Of a DNA stretch of 10,373 nt, positions 1 through 6,365 are shown in pieces. The stretch's first letter is position 1. Each line of letters begins with the position of its first letter. The DNA lies in the NCBI GenBank assembly GCA_050122535.1, contig JASFIT010000137.1, forward strand, positions 1 through 10,373, read 5' to 3'. The notes beneath the pieces were generated by a model, which saw only the letters and a program-made list of their open reading frames with translations, made no database searches and was not told the DNA's origin. Origin of the DNA: JASFEQ01 sp050122535. Its GTDB lineage: Bacteria; Desulfobacterota; DSM-4660; Desulfatiglandales; HGW-15. The position numbers and the translations under genes were made by a program.

Positions 1-24
1 CGGGGTTCCTTTGGTCTTTTTCAT
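1..24 (-). CDS. Start of an unidentified gene running off the left edge
   Basis: Only the first eight codons are present, reading M-K-K-T-K-G-T-P on the minus strand. The start is supported by a strong Shine-Dalgarno sequence, AAAGGAGG on the minus strand at 31-38, six bases before the ATG. The lysine-rich N-terminus would suit a cytosolic protein or the n-region of a signal peptide; nothing more can be said. The gene is divergent from the recombinase gene at 297 and shares 14 identical bases around its ribosome binding site with it. Confidence 0.55.
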
Positions 25-30
25 TTCAAT

Positions 31-288
31 CCTCCTTTGGTTGGTTTTTTGGGATGATCAAATATATCACCAAAGGTCGACCAAGGGGACCCTGCATAGG
101 ATCTATTAATCAAAACTCTGGGTAACCGCAGAAAACGCAAGGTTAGCGGTTGTAGAACTCAACCGCTCCGCGGTAGCTCCTCCGGTGCACCTTCCTTAGC
201 TTTTCCCACCCACCTGCATTAATGATCGTCTTTCCTTTGCTTTGGTCCTATAAGATACCTCCAATCTATTTAATCCAACCAAAGGAGG
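31..288. repeat. 14-bp perfect inverted repeat flanking the divergent region
   Basis: The sequence CCTCCTTTGGTTGG at 31-44 is the exact reverse complement of the 14 bases at 275-288. Each copy contains the ribosome binding site of the adjacent divergent gene, which explains eight of the matching bases. The other six (CCAACC) are not explained by ribosome binding. The arms enclose 230 bp and lie next to a tyrosine recombinase gene. Confidence 0.7.
145..167. repeat. Hairpin in the middle of the divergent region
   Basis: AGCGGTT (145-151) and AACCGCT (161-167) pair perfectly around a nine-base loop. A further AACCGC at 124-129 could pair alternatively with the first arm. The hairpin sits almost exactly midway between the 14-bp inverted repeats. 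IS91-family termini carry subterminal hairpins, so this may be part of the upstream (ter) end of the element; that is inference. Confidence 0.5.
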
Positions 289-296
289 TATCCGTC

Positions 297-1178
297 ATGA
301 CAACATTGAGACAAAAGATGATCAAGGCAATGGAACTGAGAAACTTTTCCAAACACACCCAACGCTATTACTTATCAGCGGCCACAGGGCTTGCACGTTA
401 CTATCAGCAATCTCCCGATAAGCTCAGCCAAGAGATGATCGAAGACTATGTGTTGTATTTGAAAAACGAAAAGGGCAATGCCCCCGGCAGCTGTGCCAAT
501 GTGGTGGCCGGACTACGGTTTTTCTACACTTACGTGGCTGATAGACAGATCTCCATTGATTATTCTGTGCGCAAAGCCACTAAACTGCCAAGCGTGCTCA
601 GCCAGGAGGAGATCTGGGAGCTCATCAACGCAGCGCATAACCTCAAACACCGACTGATTTTGATGACCACCTATTCAGCCGGACTTCGGGCCGGTGAGGT
701 GGCTGCCCTAAAACCCGAACACATCGACAGCAAAAGGATGCTGATCAAGGTGGAAAACGCAAAAGGAGGCAAACAGCGCTATACCATCCTCTCTTTAAAG
801 CTCCTTAAGGAGTTGCGTCGTTATTACAAAACCTGCAAACCCAAAACCTACCTGTTCCCATCCTCCTATAATCATAGAAAGAACCAAAAACTCACTTACT
901 CATCGGTGCGCAACATCTACGAAAAGGCTCGAAAAAAAGCCGGCATTAAGAAAGGCGTTGGCATCCATACCCTCAGGCACAGCTTTGCCACCCATCTTCT
1001 GGAGGCCGGCTACGATATCCGCAAAATACAGGTATTAATGGGCCACCGGCGACTGTCCACCACCATGATCTATCTGCATGTAAGCCGCAAAACTTTGTCA
1101 AAGATCCCCAGCCCATTGGATCTCTTTGACCCGCAGATTGCAGGAAAGGAGGACAACACCGATGACCCAACTCATTAA
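297..1178 (+). CDS. Tyrosine recombinase (XerC/D-like integrase) of an IS91-family element
   Basis: This encodes a 293-residue tyrosine recombinase, which cuts and rejoins DNA through a 3'-phosphotyrosine intermediate. An N-terminal SAM-like DNA-binding domain (residues about 5-85, with RNFSKHTQRYY) precedes the catalytic domain (about 95-270). All catalytic residues are visible: Arg131 in YSAGLRAGE, Lys156 in the beta-hairpin, His224 and Arg227 in HTLRHSFATHLLE, His250 in MGHRR and Tyr259 in TMIYLHVS. The core resembles XerC/D and integron integrases, but I see no integron-specific insertion before HTLRH. An upstream in-frame ATG exists at 222. The start at 297 is preferred because AAAGGAGGT lies just before it and the protein then begins like its relatives. 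The 3' end overlaps the transposase gene by 17 bases. Its role in transposition is unknown; it might resolve intermediates or act on the nearby inverted repeats. Confidence 0.88.
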   Translation: MTTLRQKMIKAMELRNFSKHTQRYYLSAATGLARYYQQSPDKLSQEMIEDYVLYLKNEKGNAPGSCANVVAGLRFFYTYVADRQISIDYSVRKATKLPSVLSQEEIWELINAAHNLKHRLILMTTYSAGLRAGEVAALKPEHIDSKRMLIKVENAKGGKQRYTILSLKLLKELRRYYKTCKPKTYLFPSSYNHRKNQKLTYSSVRNIYEKARKKAGIKKGVGIHTLRHSFATHLLEAGYDIRKIQVLMGHRRLSTTMIYLHVSRKTLSKIPSPLDLFDPQIAGKEDNTDDPTH

Positions 1179-2358
1179 AGCACAAAAACCCCGCTTAGAG
1201 GTAGCAGATATTTTGCAAAAACATATCAGGCAGTATCGCAACGCATATCCCCTAGGCCCGGATCAGCACCGGATCGTATCCCACCTCCTTAACTGTCGCA
1301 CCCCCAAACTTGGAGGCCACCTTGAGCGCTGTACCCATTGCGGGGCTGAGCGTATTATGTATCATTCCTGCCGAAACCGACACTGCCCCAAGTGCCAGCA
1401 AATACCCCGGGAGCGATGGCTTGAAAAGCGAAAATCCGAACTCCTGCCCACTACCTACTTCCACATCGTATTTACCCTGCCCCATGAGTTGAACTGCCTC
1501 ATCCTAAAGAACAAATCCGTGATGCTCCATATGCTCTTTAAAGCCGTCTCTGAGAGCCTGCTACAATTTGGTAAAAACCAGCTTGGTGGAAAACCAGGCT
1601 TCGTGGCTGTCTTACATACCTGGGATCAAAAGCTCAAAGCCCATTTCCATCTGCACTGCCTGGTTGCCGGAGGTGCTGTGTGTTCAAAGAGCAAACGCTG
1701 GATCCCATGCAAGGATAACTACTTATTTAACCAGGAAGCCCTCTCCCTGGTTTTTCGTGGCAAGTTCATCAGCCACCTCACACGGGCTATGCACAGGGGA
1801 AAACTCAGCTTTAATGGGCAATACGGGCAGTTCAAAAACAGACTCTATAAACACAAATGGGTCGTCAGTGTGCGTGAACCCATTACAGAGCCTCAACACG
1901 TTCTTCAATACCTGGCCCGGTACACACACCGGGTGGCTATCGCCAACTCTCGCCTCACTGCCCTTCATGATGCCATGGTCAGCTTCAAGTATAAAGATCG
2001 TAAAAACAATAAGTTAAAGAAGACCACCATCAGCGCCGTTGAGTTTATCCGCCGCTTTTTGCTCCACACCTTGCCCCAGGGCTTTGTCAGAATCCGACAC
2101 TATGGCTTCTTGGCCAATCGAAACCGCACAGCCAATTTGGCCTTCATCCGCCGCTTGCTCAAATTACCCTCTCAGTTGCTCAAAATGACTCACTCACTTC
2201 AAAAAATAATGCTCAAACTCACCGGCATCGACATCACACTCTGTCCCTGCTGCAAGAAAGGCCACATGAAACTGGTTGCACAAATACCTAGCCCCAGGGG
2301 CAAACACCCCTTTAACTTCATACGGCCGCCCAATTATCAAGCTTTCGCTAACGCTTAA
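1162..2358 (+). CDS. tnpA: IS91-family transposase (Y2 HUH nuclease)
   Basis: The product is 398 residues, about the usual length for the family. It is a rolling-circle-type transposase that nicks single-stranded DNA through two tyrosines. An N-terminal zinc-binding module carries CTHC (57-60) and CRNRHCPKC (70-78). The HUH metal site is within HFHLH (161-165). The catalytic tyrosine pair is Y250-L-A-R-Y254, with the same four-residue spacing known for IS91 (Y249/Y253). A further cysteine cluster, CPCC, sits at 361-364. The reading frame is open further upstream, but the ATG at 1162 follows AAAGGAGG at 1145-1152 and is the likely start. The overlap with the recombinase gene implies translational coupling. 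The frame is uninterrupted, so the protein should be functional. Confidence 0.93.
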   Translation: MTQLIKAQKPRLEVADILQKHIRQYRNAYPLGPDQHRIVSHLLNCRTPKLGGHLERCTHCGAERIMYHSCRNRHCPKCQQIPRERWLEKRKSELLPTTYFHIVFTLPHELNCLILKNKSVMLHMLFKAVSESLLQFGKNQLGGKPGFVAVLHTWDQKLKAHFHLHCLVAGGAVCSKSKRWIPCKDNYLFNQEALSLVFRGKFISHLTRAMHRGKLSFNGQYGQFKNRLYKHKWVVSVREPITEPQHVLQYLARYTHRVAIANSRLTALHDAMVSFKYKDRKNNKLKKTTISAVEFIRRFLLHTLPQGFVRIRHYGFLANRNRTANLAFIRRLLKLPSQLLKMTHSLQKIMLKLTGIDITLCPCCKKGHMKLVAQIPSPRGKHPFNFIRPPNYQAFANA

Positions 2359-2620
2359 TCACTTAGGGTTAAATCTAGATGGGTGCCGTTGAAAACAAAT
2401 GGATAGGTGCGTCCAAATCTTGAAAAAATGCCTTCATAGAGCAGTTGAATTTGTTCAAAATAAGTCTCTAAACTACCCATGCACAGTAAAAGGTTCTCCA
2501 AAATCTTTACAAGCAGTCCAGAAAATCCGAAAGCTAACCCTGATGTAAACAAAAAAGGCCTTACAATACCCATATAAAGGCTTTGCAAAACCTCCTTCTC
2601 CAAGCGGCTGAGCCCTACAT

Positions 2621-2720
2621 CGTTTTATCCATCATCCCACCACAGTAAACCTCATCCTCAGAAATCTTGATAACCATCTCATCCTATGCAACTATCTGTC
2701 TCAGGACGATGGATAAAACG
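2621..2720. repeat. 100-bp segment bounded by 13-bp perfect inverted repeats
   Basis: CGTTTTATCCATC at 2621-2633 is the exact reverse complement of 2708-2720. The 74 bp between are non-coding. Next to the arms, TCATCCTCAG (2652-2661) and CTCAGGACGA (2700-2709) are also partly complementary. No target-site duplication is visible directly outside. The shape suits a miniature inverted-repeat element or an IS remnant. A protein-binding palindrome with such a wide spacer is less likely. Confidence 0.6.
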
Positions 2721-2770
2721 CTTATTAGTAACCTTCAGTTTTTGAGAAGTGCACATTATGCCAAGAAAGC

Positions 2771-2799
2771 TTGAAAATCGCTATGCTAAGAATTTTCAA
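2771..2799. repeat. 8-bp inverted repeat upstream of the permease gene
   Basis: TTGAAAAT (2771-2778) and ATTTTCAA (2792-2799) are perfect complements around 13 bases. The position, roughly 100 bp before the permease start, would fit a regulator site or a weak hairpin. There is no further support. Confidence 0.35.
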
Positions 2800-2896
2800 A
2801 ATTAGTTCCAGAATACTTCACTTGAAGCTTATCTTATAGTATATATTTTCCTATCATGAACTGACCTTTTTTCACTCAACAACGGAGTTATGGCAG

Positions 2897-4738
2897 ATGG
2901 GCCTTCCCCCGCCCCCTAATGCTCATGCCGTGGCAGTGCTGCTTCTCACAGTCTTCGCACTGATTCTTTTCACTCGCGAAAAGATACCACTCGAGTCCTC
3001 AAGTTTCCTAATTCTCATTGCTCTGGCTGTAGGTTTCGAGCTCTTTCCTTTCCAGTTAGATGGGCGCGTGTTACACGCTGTGGACTTTTTCCAAGGTTTC
3101 GGACACGAGGCACTGGTTGCCGTTTGTGCCCTAATGATTGCCGGACAGGGCATCGTGCGAACAGGGGCGCTAGAACCTGTGGGGAGAGCGTTGGCTCGGC
3201 TTTGGAAGATCAGCCCGAACGTCTCCCTGTTACTGACACTTTTGGTCGGGGCCTTTATCAGCGCTTTCATAAACAATGTTCCCGTTGTGGTTTTGTTTCT
3301 ACCCATTTTAATAAGCGTTTCCCTTCGGACGGGAATGAAAGCCTCGTCGGTTTTGATGCCCATGGGGTTCGCCACCTTGCTGGGCGGGACGTGTACTACA
3401 ATCGGCACCTCTACAAACCTTCTTGTGGTATCCGTGGCCGCGAAGATGGGCTTAAGACGGCTGGAGATGTTCGATTTCCTGGTGCCAGCGGTTATTGCAG
3501 CTGGTATCGGAATCGTGTATCTCTGGGTCCTGGTTCCCCGGATCATACCCGACAGGGAACTGACTCTGGCGAACACTTCCCCCAGAGTTTTTTCTGCCCA
3601 TCTTGCGATTTTGGAGGGGAGTCCGGTGGAAGACAAGACGCTGGCTGAAGCACTCAAGAAAGTCGATGGTGCTATGAAGGTCATGAGCATAAAGCGAGGG
3701 CCTGACAGCGTCATGATTCCACTTCCCAGCATAATGCTGAGGGCCGGCGATCACCTCGTCATTCGTGATACTCCCGATCGTTTGAAGGAGTTCGAAAAGG
3801 TACTTGAGGGGACGCTCTATGCGGATGACTCTATGGGCGAGCCCGTCGATGATGAACACCCCCTAAAGGCTGAAGATCAACAGATTGCAGAGGTAGTTGT
3901 CATAGAGGGCTCTCGCCTTCAGGGAAGGACTCTTAGTGCGATGCGATTTGGGGACCGGTATGGAATGATTATACTGGCGATCCACAGAGCAGGCAAGCAC
4001 CTGGAAAAGGTATACGATGAAATCGGAGATATCCGGCTGAGAGCTGGAGACATCCTTCTGGTTCAGGGACCCCGTGAGCAGATCGCCAGCCTCAAAGAAG
4101 AGAAAGATTTCCTCGTACTCGATGCCACGATTGATCTTCCTTTCGCCAGAAAGGCTCCTGTGGCATTGCTCAGTATGGTAGGTATCGTTGTAACGGCCGC
4201 ATTGGGGATCCTGCCGATAGCTATTAGCGCGCCATCTGGTGCGCTATTAATGATTTTCACGGGATGCCTGGGATGGCGTGATGCTACGCGTGCCCTGAGT
4301 GCGCAGGTCATCCTTATTGTTGCCGCGAGCCTAGCCCTCGGGGCTGCATTGCTGAAGACCGGCGGTGCGGATTATCTGGCGCAGCTTTTTATAGCTTTGA
4401 CAGGTGGCACGCGGCCAACCTTCGTGATCAGTGGGCTGATGCTTTTGATAGGGATCCTCACCAACATTGTATCCAACAACGCGGCAGCGGTAATCGGTAC
4501 CCCCATCGCCGTTTCCATTGCTGCCCAAATGGGGCAACCTTCCGAACCGTTTGTCCTCGCGGTACTGTTTGGGGCCAATATGAGCTATGCCACCCCCATG
4601 GCCTACAAGACCAATCTGCTCGTCATGAACGCTGGGAAATACACCTTCAATGATTTTCTTCGGATTGGGGTACCATTGCTCCTGATAATGTGGGTTACGC
4701 TTTCCTGGTTGCTCCCAACCATCTACGGTATACAATAA
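2897..4738 (+). CDS. SLC13-family (DASS-type) permease with two RCK_C domains
   Basis: This encodes a 613-residue inner-membrane carrier of the SLC13/DASS family, whose members take up sulfate, di- or tricarboxylates, usually with sodium. Two membrane halves (residues about 10-215 and 420-608) flank two cytosolic RCK_C (TrkA-C) domains at about 233-307 and 328-408. Each RCK_C domain ends in the typical LRAGDxLxV strand. The duplicated substrate-site signatures are present: INNVPVV (125-131) with GTSTNLL (170-176) in the first half, and VSNNAAA (525-531) with ATPMAYKTN (565-573) in the second. The canonical SNT triplets read INN and SNN here, as in many RCK_C-containing members. The start follows GGAG at 2884-2887 with nine bases' spacing. 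The length suits a complete protein. It appears to be a single-gene unit. The substrate cannot be told from sequence; sulfate or a dicarboxylate would fit. Confidence 0.88.
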   Translation: MGLPPPPNAHAVAVLLLTVFALILFTREKIPLESSSFLILIALAVGFELFPFQLDGRVLHAVDFFQGFGHEALVAVCALMIAGQGIVRTGALEPVGRALARLWKISPNVSLLLTLLVGAFISAFINNVPVVVLFLPILISVSLRTGMKASSVLMPMGFATLLGGTCTTIGTSTNLLVVSVAAKMGLRRLEMFDFLVPAVIAAGIGIVYLWVLVPRIIPDRELTLANTSPRVFSAHLAILEGSPVEDKTLAEALKKVDGAMKVMSIKRGPDSVMIPLPSIMLRAGDHLVIRDTPDRLKEFEKVLEGTLYADDSMGEPVDDEHPLKAEDQQIAEVVVIEGSRLQGRTLSAMRFGDRYGMIILAIHRAGKHLEKVYDEIGDIRLRAGDILLVQGPREQIASLKEEKDFLVLDATIDLPFARKAPVALLSMVGIVVTAALGILPIAISAPSGALLMIFTGCLGWRDATRALSAQVILIVAASLALGAALLKTGGADYLAQLFIALTGGTRPTFVISGLMLLIGILTNIVSNNAAAVIGTPIAVSIAAQMGQPSEPFVLAVLFGANMSYATPMAYKTNLLVMNAGKYTFNDFLRIGVPLLLIMWVTLSWLLPTIYGIQ

Positions 4739-5362
4739 AACCAGGAATGCTCTGAATTGATGCGACTTGCGATATTTTTCTTTCAAAGCCCATCAGGCAT
4801 TCTATATCTAATTAAGATAAAAACCGGACTTTTAAAACACATGAAAATTTTAAATATTCGTGGATTATCTGAAGTAATCATCTTGTTCACGAATGCTAAA
4901 GGGTTGAAATATATAAACAATATATCATTCATGAAAATGTTAAGCATAGTATATTTTAAAAGGTAAGATAAAAGGTCATGCAAAGAAACACTTTAGCGGA
5001 CGCAAAAAGCCGCGCCGTTGAGTTCACGCGTTAATGCTTTCTCATCGTAATCATAACAAAATCTGGTGTTCCGCAAGTGTAGACTTGGATAAGTATCATA
5101 AAAAAACCCGATTGCATCATTCTGCTGTACTTGTTGACTCTTGAACAGCCGAAAAACTTTCGAGTACTGCTTCTAGCTTCCAGAACACCGCCAAAAACGC
5201 AAGATAGATATAATTTGCAATTTGTTAGCATTGCACGTTATGGCAAAAATTATAGAAGAAACACATGGATTAAGACAATGCACCACCAAATCTAATTGCT
5301 TAAAAAGGCATGTGATGAAAGTCCAGCAGTTATCACCCTACCACCGACCACTAACTTGCAAT

Positions 5363-5399
5363 AAAACCCCTGCTCTGATTGCGAAGAGCGGGGGTTTTT
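5363..5399 (+). terminator. Strong rho-independent terminator without an obvious gene
   Basis: A 14-bp stem (5363-5376 with 5385-5398) has one G-U pair, an eight-base loop (5377-5384) and a run of five T at 5395-5399. A short T-rich tract follows the stem on the other strand too, so it may work in both directions. The nearest upstream plus-strand gene ends more than 600 bp away. Confidence 0.8.
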
Positions 5400-5448
5400 C
5401 TCGCCCGAATCAACTTCAAACTTGGGTGCGCATAGGATGCATTTCTCC

Positions 5449-5476
5449 TTGACAATCCAACAAGATCCATTAGAAT
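5449..5476 (+). promoter_or_regulatory. Sigma70-type promoter for the small membrane protein gene
   Basis: A consensus TTGACA (5449-5454) is followed after 16 bases by TAGAAT (5471-5476), which matches the -10 consensus at five of six positions. Transcription would begin near 5483, giving a leader of roughly 115 bases before the GTG at 5599. It lies just downstream of the terminator at 5363-5399, so the next gene starts as an insulated unit. Confidence 0.7.
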
Positions 5477-5598
5477 CTATTAACCCCAGAGCCCCATAAA
5501 TGCGAAAAGTAATGTTATTTCAGCAACTTATTTTGACTGTGGATCTGTGGGCTGTAAGGTGAGTAGCAGGTTCCCAGCACCCTTTAAGACAAGGTCTA

Positions 5599-5922
5599 GT
5601 GAACAAGCCACAAGGCAAGACCGAACAAGGTAAAAGCGCAGCCATTAAAATAGCCGTGCCGGTAATCGGTTGGGCTACGGTTATTGGTCTTCTCTTATAC
5701 CGACCAAAATGGGTCGGAATTGGTTTTGGAATTGGGTTTCTTGGAACCATTTTTCTCGCATTGCTTGTGCTTTTTTTCGGTTTCGTCTTTTTAAGGGCTA
5801 GGGAAGCAAAGCGAGAAGGTGGATGGCTTTTAGCAATCCTCACTGCTCTAGGGGTGATAATTTTTATTGCACTATGGTTCCTGTTGGGCTTTCATGTTGA
5901 AAAAAGTCATTTGCCCGTCTAA
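5599..5922 (+). CDS. Small hypothetical three-helix membrane protein
   Basis: The predicted product is 107 residues, and I do not recognise a family. A short hydrophilic N-terminus (NKPQGKTEQGKS) precedes three hydrophobic segments at about residues 14-34, 38-65 and 74-98. The first two are separated by a short YRPKW turn and the last two by a basic, charged loop (LRAREAKREGG). By the positive-inside rule, that loop should face the cytoplasm. The second segment is rich in glycine and phenylalanine. The start is GTG with a weak AAGG at 5591-5594; no ATG is available in frame, so the start is uncertain. A good promoter lies upstream, and helical coding content on one strand supports a real gene. 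Cellular role unknown. Confidence 0.6.
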   Translation: MNKPQGKTEQGKSAAIKIAVPVIGWATVIGLLLYRPKWVGIGFGIGFLGTIFLALLVLFFGFVFLRAREAKREGGWLLAILTALGVIIFIALWFLLGFHVEKSHLPV

Positions 5923-5995
5923 AGGCACGGGGTGAAATTATTTCTAAAGGTTATGATCATGTCATGCGGAGCGAAGCATAACTTCAGACGGCAGG

Positions 5996-6029
5996 CCCCC
6001 GTTCTCCGGGAGAGGTGGGGTTTTGTTTT
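5996..6029 (+). terminator. Possible terminator or attenuator hairpin before the two small genes
   Basis: CCCCC (5996-6000) can pair with GGGG (6017-6020), and inside it TCTC (6003-6006) with GAGA (6010-6013). TTTTGTTTT follows. It would end transcripts from the small membrane protein gene. Part of the left arm can instead pair with ACGGGG at 5927-5932, giving an alternative fold. Confidence 0.5.
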
Positions 6030-6057
6030 CAGTCTATCGCTCTATGGCTAAAAACTT

Positions 6058-6062
6058 GGAGG
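6058..6062 (+). promoter_or_regulatory. Ribosome binding site that sets a GTG start at 6071
   Basis: GGAGG lies eight bases before GTG at 6071, ideal spacing. The in-frame ATG at 6044 has no such sequence before it. The site therefore argues for the shorter protein. Confidence 0.65.
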
Positions 6063-6070
6063 AAAGACCC

Positions 6071-6325
6071 GTGAGGGCAACTTCAAAGTCCGGCACTCAG
6101 TTAACTATCTTTGGCAAAAGTACAGAACCAAGAGGATTGCGAAGATTAAGAAACAGGCGCAAGGTTAAGAAGGTCAAAGGAGAATTTAGATATCAAGAGG
6201 ACAACAAATATTATCATCGGTTCCGGATTGAAACAAAAAACGAGGAGATACTTGGTGCCATTTATATCTCCAAAAACATGAACCCGTTACCCGATAAGAT
6301 AATCCTGGAGCGGAAACGCAGCTAG
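6071..6325 (+). CDS. Small basic protein of unknown function
   Basis: The product is 84 residues from the GTG start, or 93 if the ATG at 6044 is used. I do not recognise a family. A short polar N-terminus leads to a dense basic stretch at residues 21-36 (RGLRRLRNRRKVKKVK). A mixed, aromatic-rich C-terminal half follows (FRYQ, KYYHRFRIE, LGAIYISK), which looks like a small folded beta-rich domain. The basic stretch suggests contact with nucleic acid or with an acidic partner. The next gene, 40 bp downstream, encodes a small acidic protein, and both appear to share one transcript ending at 6695-6730. A toxin-antitoxin or other paired function is possible but not shown. Confidence 0.6.
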   Translation: MRATSKSGTQLTIFGKSTEPRGLRRLRNRRKVKKVKGEFRYQEDNKYYHRFRIETKNEEILGAIYISKNMNPLPDKIILERKRS

Positions 6326-6365
6326 AGTCGGTGGACATTGCTCTAGGAAAGGAGGCAAATAAGCC

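Larger units (their letters stand above)
25..296. other. Divergent intergenic control region with repeats
   Basis: There is no gene here. The region separates the minus-strand gene start at 24 from the recombinase start at 297. It holds a 14-bp perfect inverted repeat (31-44 and 275-288), several copies of the octamer CCTTTGGT or its complement, a palindrome GGTCGACC at 75-82, and a hairpin at 145-167. No convincing promoter is visible. A TATAAG at 249-254 could be a -10 for the recombinase gene but has no good -35. One terminus of the IS91-family element probably lies in this region. Confidence 0.5.
297..2358 (+). mobile_element. IS91-family element core: tyrosine recombinase plus Y2 transposase
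   Basis: Two overlapping same-strand genes, a tyrosine recombinase and a Y2 HUH transposase, form the coding core of an IS91-family insertion sequence. The family transposes by a rolling-circle-like mechanism, lacks conventional terminal inverted repeats and makes no target duplications, so the ends cannot be fixed by inspection. The coordinates given are only the coding core. The upstream end should lie between about 45 and 290, and the downstream (ori) end after 2358. Both genes appear intact, with full sets of catalytic residues, so the element may be active. Confidence 0.75.
2359..2896. other. Non-coding stretch downstream of the IS91-family element
   Basis: No credible gene is seen. A minus-strand open frame (2603-2355) would need a TTG start with its ribosome binding site too close, and I do not recognise its product. 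The stretch should include the ori-side end of the insertion element, which I cannot locate. It also includes the 13-bp inverted repeat element at 2621-2720, a small inverted repeat at 2771-2799 and the leader of the permease gene. An AT-rich tract at 2835-2850 could contain a -10 for the permease, but no well-spaced -35 is present. Confidence 0.45.
4739..5598. other. Long gene-poor stretch, partly AT-rich
   Basis: No convincing gene is present. From about 4790 to 4970 the sequence is strikingly AT-rich compared with the flanking genes. Open frames of 66-76 codons exist on both strands but lack ribosome binding sites and recognisable products. The stretch contains a strong hairpin terminator (5363-5399) with no gene directly upstream and a sigma70 promoter (5449-5476) serving the next gene. 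A 20-codon open frame at 5500-5562 inside that leader lacks a ribosome binding site. The composition suggests an old insertion or a decayed region. Confidence 0.5.

Noticed and set aside
2355..2603. 82-codon minus-strand open frame after the transposase gene
   Set aside because: It needs a TTG start with a ribosome binding site only a few bases away, the product is unrecognised, and it overlaps the expected end of the insertion element.
4985..5045. Integron attC-like motifs (GTTGAGT, GCGTTAA) near a GC-rich inverted segment
   Set aside because: The paired core sites of a real attC could not be aligned, and the window has no integron integrase or cassette gene.
4757..5231. Open frames of 66-69 codons on both strands in the AT-rich stretch
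   Set aside because: None has a ribosome binding site or protein-like character, and the composition readily explains them.
5300..5353. Possible tRNA 3' end (CCACCGACCA) before the terminator
   Set aside because: There is no GTTCRA T-loop, anticodon arm or acceptor match upstream.
5222..5452. 76-codon plus-strand open frame
   Set aside because: It runs through the strong terminator at 5363-5399 and into the promoter, so it cannot be a normal gene.
5500..5562. 20-codon open frame in the leader of the small membrane protein gene, possible leader peptide
   Set aside because: It has no ribosome binding site and no run of regulatory codons.
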